DNA of 64,000 bases from the NCBI GenBank assembly GCA_963718775.1, contig OY970377.1, positions 1,054,001 through 1,118,000 on the forward strand, written 5' to 3'. Below, piece by piece: positions 17,059 through 23,628 of the stretch (position 1 is its first letter; each line of letters begins with the position of its first letter). The notes below the pieces were generated by a model, which was given only the letters and a program-made list of their open reading frames with translations, searched no databases and had not been told where the DNA came from. The DNA is from VRUE01 sp963718775. Lineage in GTDB: Bacteria > Actinomycetota > Thermoleophilia > Solirubrobacterales > 70-9. A program made the position numbers and the translations under genes.

Positions 17059-17550
17059 CTACCCTCCGACGTCGGCAAGGAGCCGGTCGATCTGGCCGAG
17101 CGTTTCGGTGAAGCCTTGCTCTATCCCCATCTCGATCATCTGTTCCATCGTCTCGCGACTGGCGAAGCGAGACTCGATCGACATCGTCGTGGCGCCGTCG
17201 ACCTCGGCGATCGTCACAGTCATCTCCGCCGGTCCCCCATCGCTCGGCTTTCCCTCGTCGTCGGTGTCGTCGTCGGCGAAGCGCAGCCGGTTGGGTGGCT
17301 CGACCTCCTCTACCCGCCAGCGGCCGTGGGACTTCTCGCCCTTCGGCCCGGTCATGAAGTAGGTGATGCGCCCGCCGGGCGAGAGGTCGTAGTCAACGAA
17401 GGTCGCCGGATGGGACGGCGGCCCCCACCAGCGCTCCAGCTGCCGCGGGTCCGACCACAGCTCCCAGACGCGGTCGGCGCCGGCGTCGAGCTCGGCGGTG
17501 ATCGTCATGGTCAGGGCGTCGAGATCTTTGTTCGCTTCGGTGACGGGCAT
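17059..17550 (-). CDS. SRPBCC (AHSA1-like) domain protein
   Basis: A 163-aa START/Bet v1-fold protein: LTMTITAELDAGADRVWELWSDPRQLERWWGPP is the typical first strand and helix of the AHSA1 group, and the end SRFASRETMEQMIEMGIEQGFTETLGQIDRLLA is the long C-terminal helix over the ligand pocket. Its ATG overlaps the stop of the ArsR-type gene by one base, so the pair is translationally coupled. ArsR-SRPBCC pairs are widespread; the SRPBCC ligand is usually unknown and may be linked to lipid or aromatic compounds. Confidence 0.9.
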   Translation of the reverse strand: MPVTEANKDLDALTMTITAELDAGADRVWELWSDPRQLERWWGPPSHPATFVDYDLSPGGRITYFMTGPKGEKSHGRWRVEEVEPPNRLRFADDDTDDEGKPSDGGPAEMTVTIAEVDGATTMSIESRFASRETMEQMIEMGIEQGFTETLGQIDRLLADVGG

Positions 17551-17906
17551 CAGCTGCTTTCTTTGTCGGTTTCGAGGATCTGGTCCATCCGCTCGACCCG
17601 GTCGCGCCAGACCGTCTCCAGGCGGTCGAGCGCGGCATGGGCGCGGATGAGGGCGTCGGTCTCGGCGCGGACGATCGACTCGCGACCGACCCGGTGCTTG
17701 CTCACCAGTTCGGCCCGCTCCAACACGGCGACGTGCTTCTGCACTGCCGCCACGCTGATCGGGTATTCGCGGGCCAGGGCCGAGACCGAGAACCGCCCCT
17801 CGTGGGCGCGGCGGTAGATGTCGCGGCGGGTCGGGTCGGCCAGCGCCCCGAACAGCAGGTCGGAGGCCTTCTCGTCGGCGCGGCTTGTTTCTCTACCTAC
17901 AACCAT
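17550..17906 (-). CDS. ArsR-family winged-helix regulator
   Basis: From the ATG at 17904-17906 the product is 118 aa: LLFGALADPTRRDIYRRAHEGRFSVSALAREYPISVAAVQKHVAVLERAELVSKHRVGRE is a standard ArsR winged helix. No CxC metal-binding motif is present in the recognition helix region, so metal sensing is unlikely. The start codon lies inside an 18-bp palindrome, so the message is probably leaderless and autorepressed. An upstream reading frame extension to 18440 crosses noncoding sequence and was discarded. Confidence 0.88.
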   Translation of the reverse strand: MVVGRETSRADEKASDLLFGALADPTRRDIYRRAHEGRFSVSALAREYPISVAAVQKHVAVLERAELVSKHRVGRESIVRAETDALIRAHAALDRLETVWRDRVERMDQILETDKESS

Positions 17907-17915
17907 CTGGTTGTA
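17898..17915 (-). promoter_or_regulatory. Palindromic operator over the ArsR gene start
   Basis: TACAACCA and TGGTTGTA flank a 2-nt centre (18 bp in all). The right arm on the coding strand contains the ATG and encodes Met-Val-Val. Binding here would block both promoter and start codon. Autorepression is inferred from position. Confidence 0.55.
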
Positions 17916-18040
17916 AGTTAGCAGCGACGGGCGAAGGGAGGTGAACATCAGGCGGCGCAGCGGCAAAGCAGAAGCGGCGTCTGGTGCCCAAGCGTTGCCC
18001 CATGGGCCATTTTGAACCCCATTGTCTACATCCAAGAAAG

Positions 18041-18071
18041 ACGAAAACCCTGCGATTTGCAGGGCTTTCGT
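18041..18071. terminator. Stem-loop near the left element border
   Basis: Thirteen-base arms (ACGAAAACCCTGC and GCAGGGCTTTCGT) with one A/C mismatch enclose a GATTT loop. Reading rightward the 3' arm carries CTTTCGT; reading leftward it ends TTTTCGTC. It could terminate either strand. No long U run follows, so the terminator call is tentative. Confidence 0.35.
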
Positions 18072-18075
18072 CCTA

Positions 18076-18093
18076 TAGCGGGGGAACGATTCG
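18076..18093 (-). repeat. Candidate attL, degraded copy of tRNA-fMet 3' end
   Basis: TAGCGGGGGAACGATTCG here compares with TAGCGGGGGCAGGATTCG at 27135-27152, the discriminator, acceptor and T-arm of tRNA-fMet. The differences fall in one three-base block. Position and orientation are those expected for a displaced tRNA end, but the similarity is short and could be chance. Confidence 0.35.
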
Positions 18094-18405
18094 GCTCCAA
18101 TAGCGACCTGATTGTGCCGATTGAATGGGCCGCAGATTTGGCTCCACAGGCGAAAAAGAAGCCCCGCACCTACGGGCAGATCAGGGTGCCCCGAAGGGAT
18201 ATCTGAAAAAAGTCGCCTTGACTTCAGCGTCAGCGGAGCTACCGTCGCCGACGCCAAAGACATAAGTGGCCCCGGCGGCGCGCTAACGCCCCGGGGCCTG
18301 GCACCGAAGAAAACGCCTTCGATGCAAGCGAAACCGTACTCGCCGTAGCCCCTATCGGGGCGGCATCCCTGGCCCTCTTCGGCGCCCTGCCGAAAGGAGA
18401 GCGCG

Positions 18406-19044
18406 ATGGATGCGGAGGGCTGCGAGCTGGGACCGTTCACCCCGGTTCCCGACGCGCTGGTCTTGGCCGCGATTCAGCGGGCGCAGCGCCACGGCTACAA
18501 ACAGGTCGCGCGCTGGCACATCGCCGAACACCTCGGCTTCGTCCACAGCTCGGCGACGACGCGACAGCTTCGCCCCCAGCTCGAATCTCTCCGGGTCGCC
18601 GGTTCTCTCGAACGCGCTCGCAAGCACGGCCGCTACCAATGGAACCTCACCCCGAAGGGGCGCAGGCGGCTGGCGGCGGCGCGGCGCGCGGGGCGGGTCG
18701 GCGATCTTCCCGAGTCGCCACAGCATCGGCGCTGGCGCCATGCGCGCGAAGAGGCCAAGCGGCGGATTGACGACTTCCGCACCCTGACCTACCAAACGCT
18801 CGACGCCGCCGAGGCGGTTGCCGAACCCGCCGACGGCCCCGGCTCGGAGACGTGGTTTGAGATGGGCGACCGGCTCACCGCGATCTTCTGGCTGATGGGG
18901 TCGGCGACCCATTGCCTCACTGAGTGGCCCGAGCCTGACGACGCCCGCGCCGACCGCGACGACCCCCCTGCGGGGAGGCGAGGGCGGCGCGGCACCCCGG
19001 ACTGGTCGGGCTATGAGAAGCGGGCCACAGGAGGCCACCGATGA
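18406..19044 (+). CDS. Winged-helix-like protein of the integrative element
   Basis: A 212-aa protein with a strong ribosome binding site (AAAGGAGAG). Residues about 15-90 look like a winged helix of the PadR/MarR kind: VLAAIQRAQRHGYKQVARWHIAEHLGFVHSSATTRQLRPQLESLRVAGSLERARKHGRYQWNLTPKGRRRLA. The middle is arginine-rich and the C-terminal part (ETWFEMGDRLTAIFWLMGSATHCL) is a separate helical segment. No family name is offered. As the first gene of the element it is a candidate regulator of the whole module. Confidence 0.7.
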   Translation: MDAEGCELGPFTPVPDALVLAAIQRAQRHGYKQVARWHIAEHLGFVHSSATTRQLRPQLESLRVAGSLERARKHGRYQWNLTPKGRRRLAAARRAGRVGDLPESPQHRRWRHAREEAKRRIDDFRTLTYQTLDAAEAVAEPADGPGSETWFEMGDRLTAIFWLMGSATHCLTEWPEPDDARADRDDPPAGRRGRRGTPDWSGYEKRATGGHR

Positions 19045-19046
19045 TT

Positions 19047-19130
19047 TCGCCGGGGCTTCACGAGGGGTCGAGGTGTAGGCCACAGGGAGGTTCTTCCTCC
19101 TTGCCTCGGCCCCTCGTGAAGCCCCGGCGA
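19047..19130 (+). repeat. 84-nt inverted repeat with 27-bp arms
   Basis: The left arm (19047-19073) starts TCGCCGGGGCTTCACGAGGG and the right arm (19104-19130) is its reverse complement with one base changed, which is a G-U pair in RNA, so the whole 27-bp stem pairs. The 30-nt loop contains a second small hairpin (GGAGG with CCTCC). It starts 3 nt after the winged-helix gene stop and ends 16 nt before the GTG of the first XRE gene. It may be a terminator, a translation-control RNA, or a DNA site such as an origin of transfer or replication. Confidence 0.85.
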
Positions 19131-19146
19131 CGGACAGGCCGCCGCC

Positions 19147-19434
19147 GTGTCTGAGCTGAGCAAACACTTCGCCCTGGTCTTGCGCCGCCAGCGCCTGCGG
19201 GCCGACCTCTCCCAAGAAGAGCTTGCGTTCCTCGGCGGTATGCACAAAACCGCGGTTTCGCACCTCGAGCGCGGTGACAGGCTGCCGCTCCTTGACTCAA
19301 TCGTGAGGCTCGCGGGCGGCCTTGAAATCGAGCCGAGCGTGCTGCTCGGCGGCATCAGGTATCGGCCGGGCGGATTCAAGCCGGGCCGGTACGAAGTAAC
19401 CGACGAACCCGACGCGGAGGTACAGCACAAATGA
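19147..19434 (+). CDS. XRE-type HTH protein 1 of a four-gene array
   Basis: A 95-aa protein starting at GTG. The helix-turn-helix fills most of it: FALVLRRQRLRADLSQEELAFLGGMHKTAVSHLERGDRLPLLDSIVRLAGGLEIEPSVLL. It ends with GGIRYRPGGFKPGRYEV, a tail also found in the other three array members (G-I/M-x-W/Y-x-P). Its stop overlaps the next start by 4 nt (ATGA). No clear ribosome binding site precedes it, and the large inverted repeat lies 16 nt upstream. Confidence 0.85.
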   Translation: MSELSKHFALVLRRQRLRADLSQEELAFLGGMHKTAVSHLERGDRLPLLDSIVRLAGGLEIEPSVLLGGIRYRPGGFKPGRYEVTDEPDAEVQHK

Positions 19435-19808
19435 TCGAGAGCTTCATCATCCTGCGGCGCTTCGGGGACACCGTGAGGCACCACCGGCTGAGACTTGGAA
19501 TCTCTCAGGAAGAGCTGGGGTGGCGCGGCGACCTGCACCGAAATGACGCCGGTCACTTCGAGCGCGCCGAGCGAATGCCCAAGGCGGCGGCGCTGCTCAA
19601 GGTTGCCGCCGCGCTGGAGATCCCCATGCGCGAGCTGTTGAAAGGCATGAGGTGGAGGCCCACCGAGCTGACTCCGGGCCGCTACCTGTTCGCCGAGGTC
19701 GAAGACCAACCCCCACGAGCCCATCGACCCGAGCGGCCCGTCTGCCCGGTGCCGGGCTTCTTCGTGATCGGCGACAAGCGCTTCCCCGAGTGGGAGGTGG
19801 GACTGTGA
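19431..19808 (+). CDS. XRE-type HTH protein 2 of a four-gene array
   Basis: A 125-aa protein: FGDTVRHHRLRLGISQEELGWRGDLHRNDAGHFERAERMPKAAALLKVAAALEIPMRELL is the helix-turn-helix, followed by the shared tail GMRWRPTELTPGRYLF and about 30 further residues (PVPGFFVIGDKRFPEWEVGL) unique to this member. The recognition helix (HRNDAGHFE) differs from the others, so a different DNA target is likely. It overlaps both neighbours by 4 nt. Confidence 0.85.
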   Translation: MIESFIILRRFGDTVRHHRLRLGISQEELGWRGDLHRNDAGHFERAERMPKAAALLKVAAALEIPMRELLKGMRWRPTELTPGRYLFAEVEDQPPRAHRPERPVCPVPGFFVIGDKRFPEWEVGL

Positions 19809-20098
19809 CCTCAATCGCGCCCCCGACCCCCGAGATGAAGGTCCGCTTCGGAGAGAATCTGGAGCGCTGCCGCGAGCGGGCCGGGCTGACGCAAGCGGAG
19901 CTGGGCTATCAAGCCTCCCTTCACCGAACCGAGATCAGCCTGCTGGAGCGGGGCAAGCGCCTCCCTCGCATCGACACCGCCGTCAAGCTGGCCGGATGCC
20001 TCTCGGTGTCCCTGGACGAGCTGGCTATCGGCATCGACTGGAACCCGGGCTACACCGTGGTCGTGGAGGGCGGGTTCGAGGTATCCGAGCAGCCATGA
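19805..20098 (+). CDS. XRE-type HTH protein 3 of a four-gene array
   Basis: Read from the GTG at 19805, which overlaps the previous stop as GTGA, the product is 97 aa: VRFGENLERCRERAGLTQAELGYQASLHRTEISLLERGKRLPRIDTAVKLAGCLSVSLDELA. The tail is IGIDWNPGYTVVVEGGFEV. A longer open frame begins at 19652, but its extra part overlaps the second XRE gene and has no HTH-like sequence, so the GTG is preferred. It overlaps the next gene by 4 nt. Confidence 0.85.
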   Translation: MTSIAPPTPEMKVRFGENLERCRERAGLTQAELGYQASLHRTEISLLERGKRLPRIDTAVKLAGCLSVSLDELAIGIDWNPGYTVVVEGGFEVSEQP

Positions 20099-20376
20099 CG
20101 TTCACCGACGCCGCCAGCGCTCGCTTTGCCAGCAACGTCATGCGGCTTCGACGGGAGGCCGGTTTCTCTCAGGAGGTCATGGCCGACCGCTCGGCGGTCA
20201 GCACCGCCATGATCGGCAAGGTGGAGAACGGAAAAATCCTGCCCTACTTCGATGTGGTGATCAGGATGGCGGGCGCGCTTTCGACCACACCGAGCGCGCT
20301 GGCCGAGGGGATCACCTGGAAGCCGGGCGAGATCGTGGAGTCCGATCCGCAGGACTACACCGTCGCCGAGAGCTAG
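20095..20376 (+). CDS. XRE-type HTH protein 4 of a four-gene array
   Basis: From the ATG at 20095 (ATGA overlap with gene 3) the product is 93 aa: FASNVMRLRREAGFSQEVMADRSAVSTAMIGKVENGKILPYFDVVIRMAGALSTTPSALA, tail EGITWKPGEIVESDPQDYTV. It is the array member nearest to the methyltransferase gene (149 bp upstream) and so the best candidate for a controller-type regulator of the R-M genes. That link is inferred from position only. Confidence 0.85.
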   Translation: MTFTDAASARFASNVMRLRREAGFSQEVMADRSAVSTAMIGKVENGKILPYFDVVIRMAGALSTTPSALAEGITWKPGEIVESDPQDYTVAES

Positions 20377-20475
20377 ACCGATGGCCGATCTACCAAGGTC
20401 AATCGGCCCGCCTGAAGGTCGACAGGGGAGGGGCGTGGGCCACCATTGGCCCCTCTCCGGATCGATCTGTCCTAT

Positions 20476-20493
20476 ATCGAACATATGTTCGAT
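20476..20493. promoter_or_regulatory. SOS-box-like perfect palindrome upstream of the methyltransferase gene
   Basis: ATCGAACATATGTTCGAT is a perfect 18-bp palindrome 32 bp before the methyltransferase ATG. It contains TCGAAC-N4-GTTCGA, the LexA operator of mycobacteria and other actinobacteria, and fits the Gram-positive box CGAACRNRYGTTYG exactly. Just upstream (about 20426-20459) a GC-rich hairpin may end the XRE transcript. LexA control is inferred from the match; one of the XRE proteins could bind instead. Confidence 0.7.
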
Positions 20494-20525
20494 TCCAGCC
20501 GACGGACGCAGTAGCTTTCGCTTGC

Positions 20526-22199
20526 ATGACATCTAGCGCCGTCGACAGCATCGAAGCGCGTAAAGCGCGCGGCGCTTTCTTTACGCCCCCCGATATTGCT
20601 CAATTCCTTGCGGACTGGGCGGTGCGCGATGCCTCCACGCACGTTCTCGACCCCACCTGCGGCGAGGCCGTCTTTCTGCTTTCCGCAGCTCGCAATCTGT
20701 CGGCGGCAGGCGCATCCGCAGATGCGATTCAGAAGCAACTCACGGGAGTCGATTTGCATCGCCCATCTCTCGATGGCTCTCGAGAGTTGCTGGCTAATGA
20801 GGACTTCGGCGCCAGGCTCATTAAAAGCGATTTCTTCGATCTCCCGACCCCTTCTCAGTTCGGCGACAAGATCGGCTGGCAGGACGCGATCATCGGAAAC
20901 CCGCCCTTCGTCCGCTATCAAGAATTCTCTGGCGACACCCGCCAAAAGGCGCTTCAAGCAGCGCTAGCCCAAGGGGTTCGGCTCTCGCAGCTCACGTCCT
21001 CCTGGGCACCCACTCTCGTCCACGCGGCGGCTTTCCTTAAGCCCCACGGACGGATGGCAATGGTTGCCCCAGCCGAGCTGCTAACCGTTCACTACGCGGA
21101 GCCAGTCCGTCAGTGGCTGCGGAGGCGTTTCGGCGCCGTCACGCTCGTGATGTTCGAGCATTTGCAGTTTGAGGGCGCCGATGAGCAGGTTGTCCTCGTA
21201 GTTGCTGAAGGCTCGGGGCCGTGCGATGCTTTCGTGCTCATCCACGCCGACGATGCGGCGGATTTGAACCGGGGCCACCGGCTTGACTCAGTTGGCGCCA
21301 ATCCTGCCACCGAGGGAAAGTGGTCGGATCTCGTTCTGCCGAGGTCAACTCGGTCGACGCTCAAGCAAGCCTCGGAGCGCATGACTCGTCTAGATGGATA
21401 TGGAACGCCAGAACTTGGCTCGGTTACTGGAGCCAACAACTACTTTGCGATTTCGGAGGTCACGCGCCGCAAATACGAGATTGACCCCAAGCATCTGCGG
21501 CGGATCAGTCCGCCTGGTACCCGGCATCTCAAAGGTCTCGAGTTCAGCCGAATGCAATGGGAGACGCTCAAGGCGCAGGGCGAGCGGGTCTGGCTACTTC
21601 GCCCCGACCCAAAGGCTCGAGCTAGCGGCCTGAAACGCTATATCGAAGAGGGCGAGCGACTAGAGGTCCACGAGGCCTATAAGTGCACAATCCGCGATCC
21701 GTGGTGGCGTTCTCCAGCCGTGCCTGTTCCAGATCTTTTCTTCACCTATATGTCGCATCGCTACCCCCGGCTTGTGAATAACACGTCAGAGGCAACGTTC
21801 CTGAACTCCATGCACGGTGTCCGGCTCAAGCGGGGTCTCAAGCGCGAACCGAGGGAGGCCCTACCACTGCTAGTGCTCAATTCGGCGACGATGCTCGGCG
21901 CCGAGACCCTAGGTCGAGCATACGGCGGCGGCATTCTCAAGATGGAGCCGCGGGAGGCAGCCAGCCTTCCGGTCCCCGCCGTGGAAGACCTTCGAGATGC
22001 CTGGGCGAGACTCGCCGATCACAAGGACAACTTCGATGCCCGCCTAAAGCAGGGCGACTGGTGGACTGTGGTGGCTGAGGTTGACAGGGTCTTGCTCAAG
22101 GAAGTCATGGGGTTCAGTACCGACGAAGTAATGGCTTTGCGCGATGGCGCTTCCTTGCTCCGCGTCCGCCGGACTCGACAGACTGAGGAGCGTGGCTGA
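20526..22199 (+). CDS. Type II N6-adenine DNA methyltransferase
   Basis: A 557-aa protein. KARGAFFTPPDIAQFLADWAVR followed by VLDPTCGEAVFLLSAA is the SAM-binding motif I arrangement of gamma-class adenine methyltransferases, and AIIGNPPFVRYQEF is the catalytic NPPF motif IV. The C-terminal half (GSVTGANNYFAIS through LILKMEPREAASLPVP-like segments) is the target-recognition part. It should protect one DNA sequence from the endonuclease encoded next; the target cannot be deduced. No Shine-Dalgarno is clear. The G+C and codon use are less extreme than in flanking core genes, in keeping with recent transfer. Confidence 0.88.
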   Translation: MTSSAVDSIEARKARGAFFTPPDIAQFLADWAVRDASTHVLDPTCGEAVFLLSAARNLSAAGASADAIQKQLTGVDLHRPSLDGSRELLANEDFGARLIKSDFFDLPTPSQFGDKIGWQDAIIGNPPFVRYQEFSGDTRQKALQAALAQGVRLSQLTSSWAPTLVHAAAFLKPHGRMAMVAPAELLTVHYAEPVRQWLRRRFGAVTLVMFEHLQFEGADEQVVLVVAEGSGPCDAFVLIHADDAADLNRGHRLDSVGANPATEGKWSDLVLPRSTRSTLKQASERMTRLDGYGTPELGSVTGANNYFAISEVTRRKYEIDPKHLRRISPPGTRHLKGLEFSRMQWETLKAQGERVWLLRPDPKARASGLKRYIEEGERLEVHEAYKCTIRDPWWRSPAVPVPDLFFTYMSHRYPRLVNNTSEATFLNSMHGVRLKRGLKREPREALPLLVLNSATMLGAETLGRAYGGGILKMEPREAASLPVPAVEDLRDAWARLADHKDNFDARLKQGDWWTVVAEVDRVLLKEVMGFSTDEVMALRDGASLLRVRRTRQTEERG

Positions 22200-23214
22200 T
22201 GAGGATGTCCTTTCCCGACTAGACGCGATCCTGGCCGAAGGAAATACGAGCGTCACGCCCTGGGTCACCTTGGCTGGTGGCTCGCGACATGGCGAGCGTG
22301 TTTTCCAGCCGGACTACGACCTCGCCCGAAAGCTGCTGCATGTGCCCATAAGCCAGGGCTACGCGACCAAACAGCAATCCGGTCGCGTGGCAAAGGCGCT
22401 CGATGCTTGGATCGCGTACGAACTTCGTCGCGCTGGGTTTCCGGACGATGGCGTGTGGCCTCGCCAGAAGCGTCCCCGAACGCTGCCGGCAGATCTTGCT
22501 CCGGTCGAGGCTGCCGTGGACGAGGCCCTAGCGCGATTGGATGACTTTGAAGATCGTCTGAAGAAGTTCGCCGGGGAGAAGAAGGCCCCCTCCCTGCACC
22601 GGGTACGTCCAGCTATTGGAAAGATCCATGCTGAACTGCCCGGCTCAGCCAATGCAGACATCCTGGGCCGCTTCTATGTCAAGCAGGTTGATGTCGTTGT
22701 GAGCTCATGGCAGCGCGGCCCTGACGTTCTGATCTCGAGCAAGACGCAGTTCAGCTCATACCTCAATAACAAGAACAACCGCTACGAGGAGGCCGTAGGG
22801 GAGGCGACGAATCTACGCGATCGCCATCCGATGGCTGCTATGGGATATGTCTATCTCGTCCGCACGAACCTCTTCGACGAGCAAGGTGCTTTTGTCTATC
22901 TCCGAAACCAGCTAGCCCGACTCCGTAAGCCAGATGGGCCGTTCGACGCCACGATGCTTCTCGCTGGAGACTGGGACGATGGGCCGAATCCAACTCTCCG
23001 CAAGGTTGACGACGCCGATGAGCTCCTTTCGGCCCCTCGGTTCTTTGGTGACCTACTACAGGCCGTGATGGACAGCACCCCGGTTGACCTTCACCAAGAA
23101 GTTCGACTTCGCCACCAAGGAGAGTCGCCAGAGGGTGGAATGCCACCAGTTGATGAGAGTGCGGCGCCTGAGGAGGCGGCCGAAGCCGGACTCGACAGCG
23201 GTTCCTGGGACTAG
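22192..23214 (+). CDS. Putative type II restriction endonuclease
   Basis: The GTG at 22192, behind GAGGAG and overlapping the methyltransferase stop by 8 nt, gives 340 aa starting with an Asp/Glu-rich VADEDVLSRLDAILAEGN. The region VKQVDVVVSSWQRGPDVLISSKTQFSS has Asp residues and an S-S-K that could be a variant PD-(D/E)xK nuclease core, followed by NRYEEAVGEATNLRDRHPMAAMGYVYLV. I do not recognise the exact family; the endonuclease call rests mainly on the coupled methyltransferase. An ATG at 22144 would overlap the methyltransferase by 56 nt. Confidence 0.65.
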   Translation: MADEDVLSRLDAILAEGNTSVTPWVTLAGGSRHGERVFQPDYDLARKLLHVPISQGYATKQQSGRVAKALDAWIAYELRRAGFPDDGVWPRQKRPRTLPADLAPVEAAVDEALARLDDFEDRLKKFAGEKKAPSLHRVRPAIGKIHAELPGSANADILGRFYVKQVDVVVSSWQRGPDVLISSKTQFSSYLNNKNNRYEEAVGEATNLRDRHPMAAMGYVYLVRTNLFDEQGAFVYLRNQLARLRKPDGPFDATMLLAGDWDDGPNPTLRKVDDADELLSAPRFFGDLLQAVMDSTPVDLHQEVRLRHQGESPEGGMPPVDESAAPEEAAEAGLDSGSWD

Positions 23215-23628
23215 GCACCCCACACCCCGATATGGGACGGGGTCATTGACTTCTGCGCCGCGCGGAACGCGTGAATCCCGCGCCGACGAGCGGGACCTGC
23301 CGCCTCGGTAGACGGTCGGATTCGTCACATAAGGGGGTCCACTTTCCCTGCTCGGTGCCCTGTAGGTACATGGGGACCGAATCGAAAGCCCGACCACGGC
23401 CAGTCGAACCCGTTCCGCGTTGCCCCGAGAAAGTTGCCGGATTTGGCTGGCTCGCTCGACAGGTATGTAGATGATGAGCCTGCCGAGAGCCTGCTTGCCC
23501 CTTTCCGGCCTTACCAATCGCCCTCAACCCGACTGGCAAGGTAAGGACGCGCGCATTCCGCGCCGTGATGCCGAATCCGCGCCCCTCCCCCGCGCCCGAG
23601 TCTCTACCACCATGTTCGGCGCTCGGTG
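23215..23628. other. Noncoding spacer between endonuclease and replication-relaxation genes
   Basis: No convincing gene lies in these 414 bases; open frames on the minus strand here have no recognisable sequence. Small inverted repeats are present: CCCGC/GCGGG near 23277-23294 and CCTTACC (23509-23515) with GGTAAGG (23540-23546). The second is about 85 bp upstream of the next gene and may be a regulatory or replication site. Confidence 0.4.

Larger units (their letters stand above)
17916..18405. other. Noncoding left border of the integrative element
   Basis: No gene is seen in these 490 bases. From left to right there is a 31-nt stem-loop at 18041-18071, a stretch resembling the 3' half of tRNA-fMet at 18076-18093, a stem-loop at 18268-18298 (GGCCCCGG pairing with CCGGGGCC, extended inward by GGCG/CGCC), a small hairpin GCCCC-TATC-GGGGC near 18353, and TTCGGC/GCCGAA arms at 18378-18394 that abut the ribosome binding site AAAGGAG of the next gene. 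The element border most likely lies near 18076. Confidence 0.5.

Noticed and set aside
18352..19263. 303-codon minus-strand open frame over the inverted repeat
   Set aside because: It crosses the noncoding leader and the inverted repeat; the plus-strand winged-helix gene has a ribosome site and better composition.
19011..19814. 267-codon minus-strand open frame
   Set aside because: Antisense to XRE genes 1 and 2; no domain.
23056..23539. Minus-strand open frames of 98-153 codons in the spacer
   Set aside because: No motif, no ribosome site and partly antisense to the endonuclease gene.
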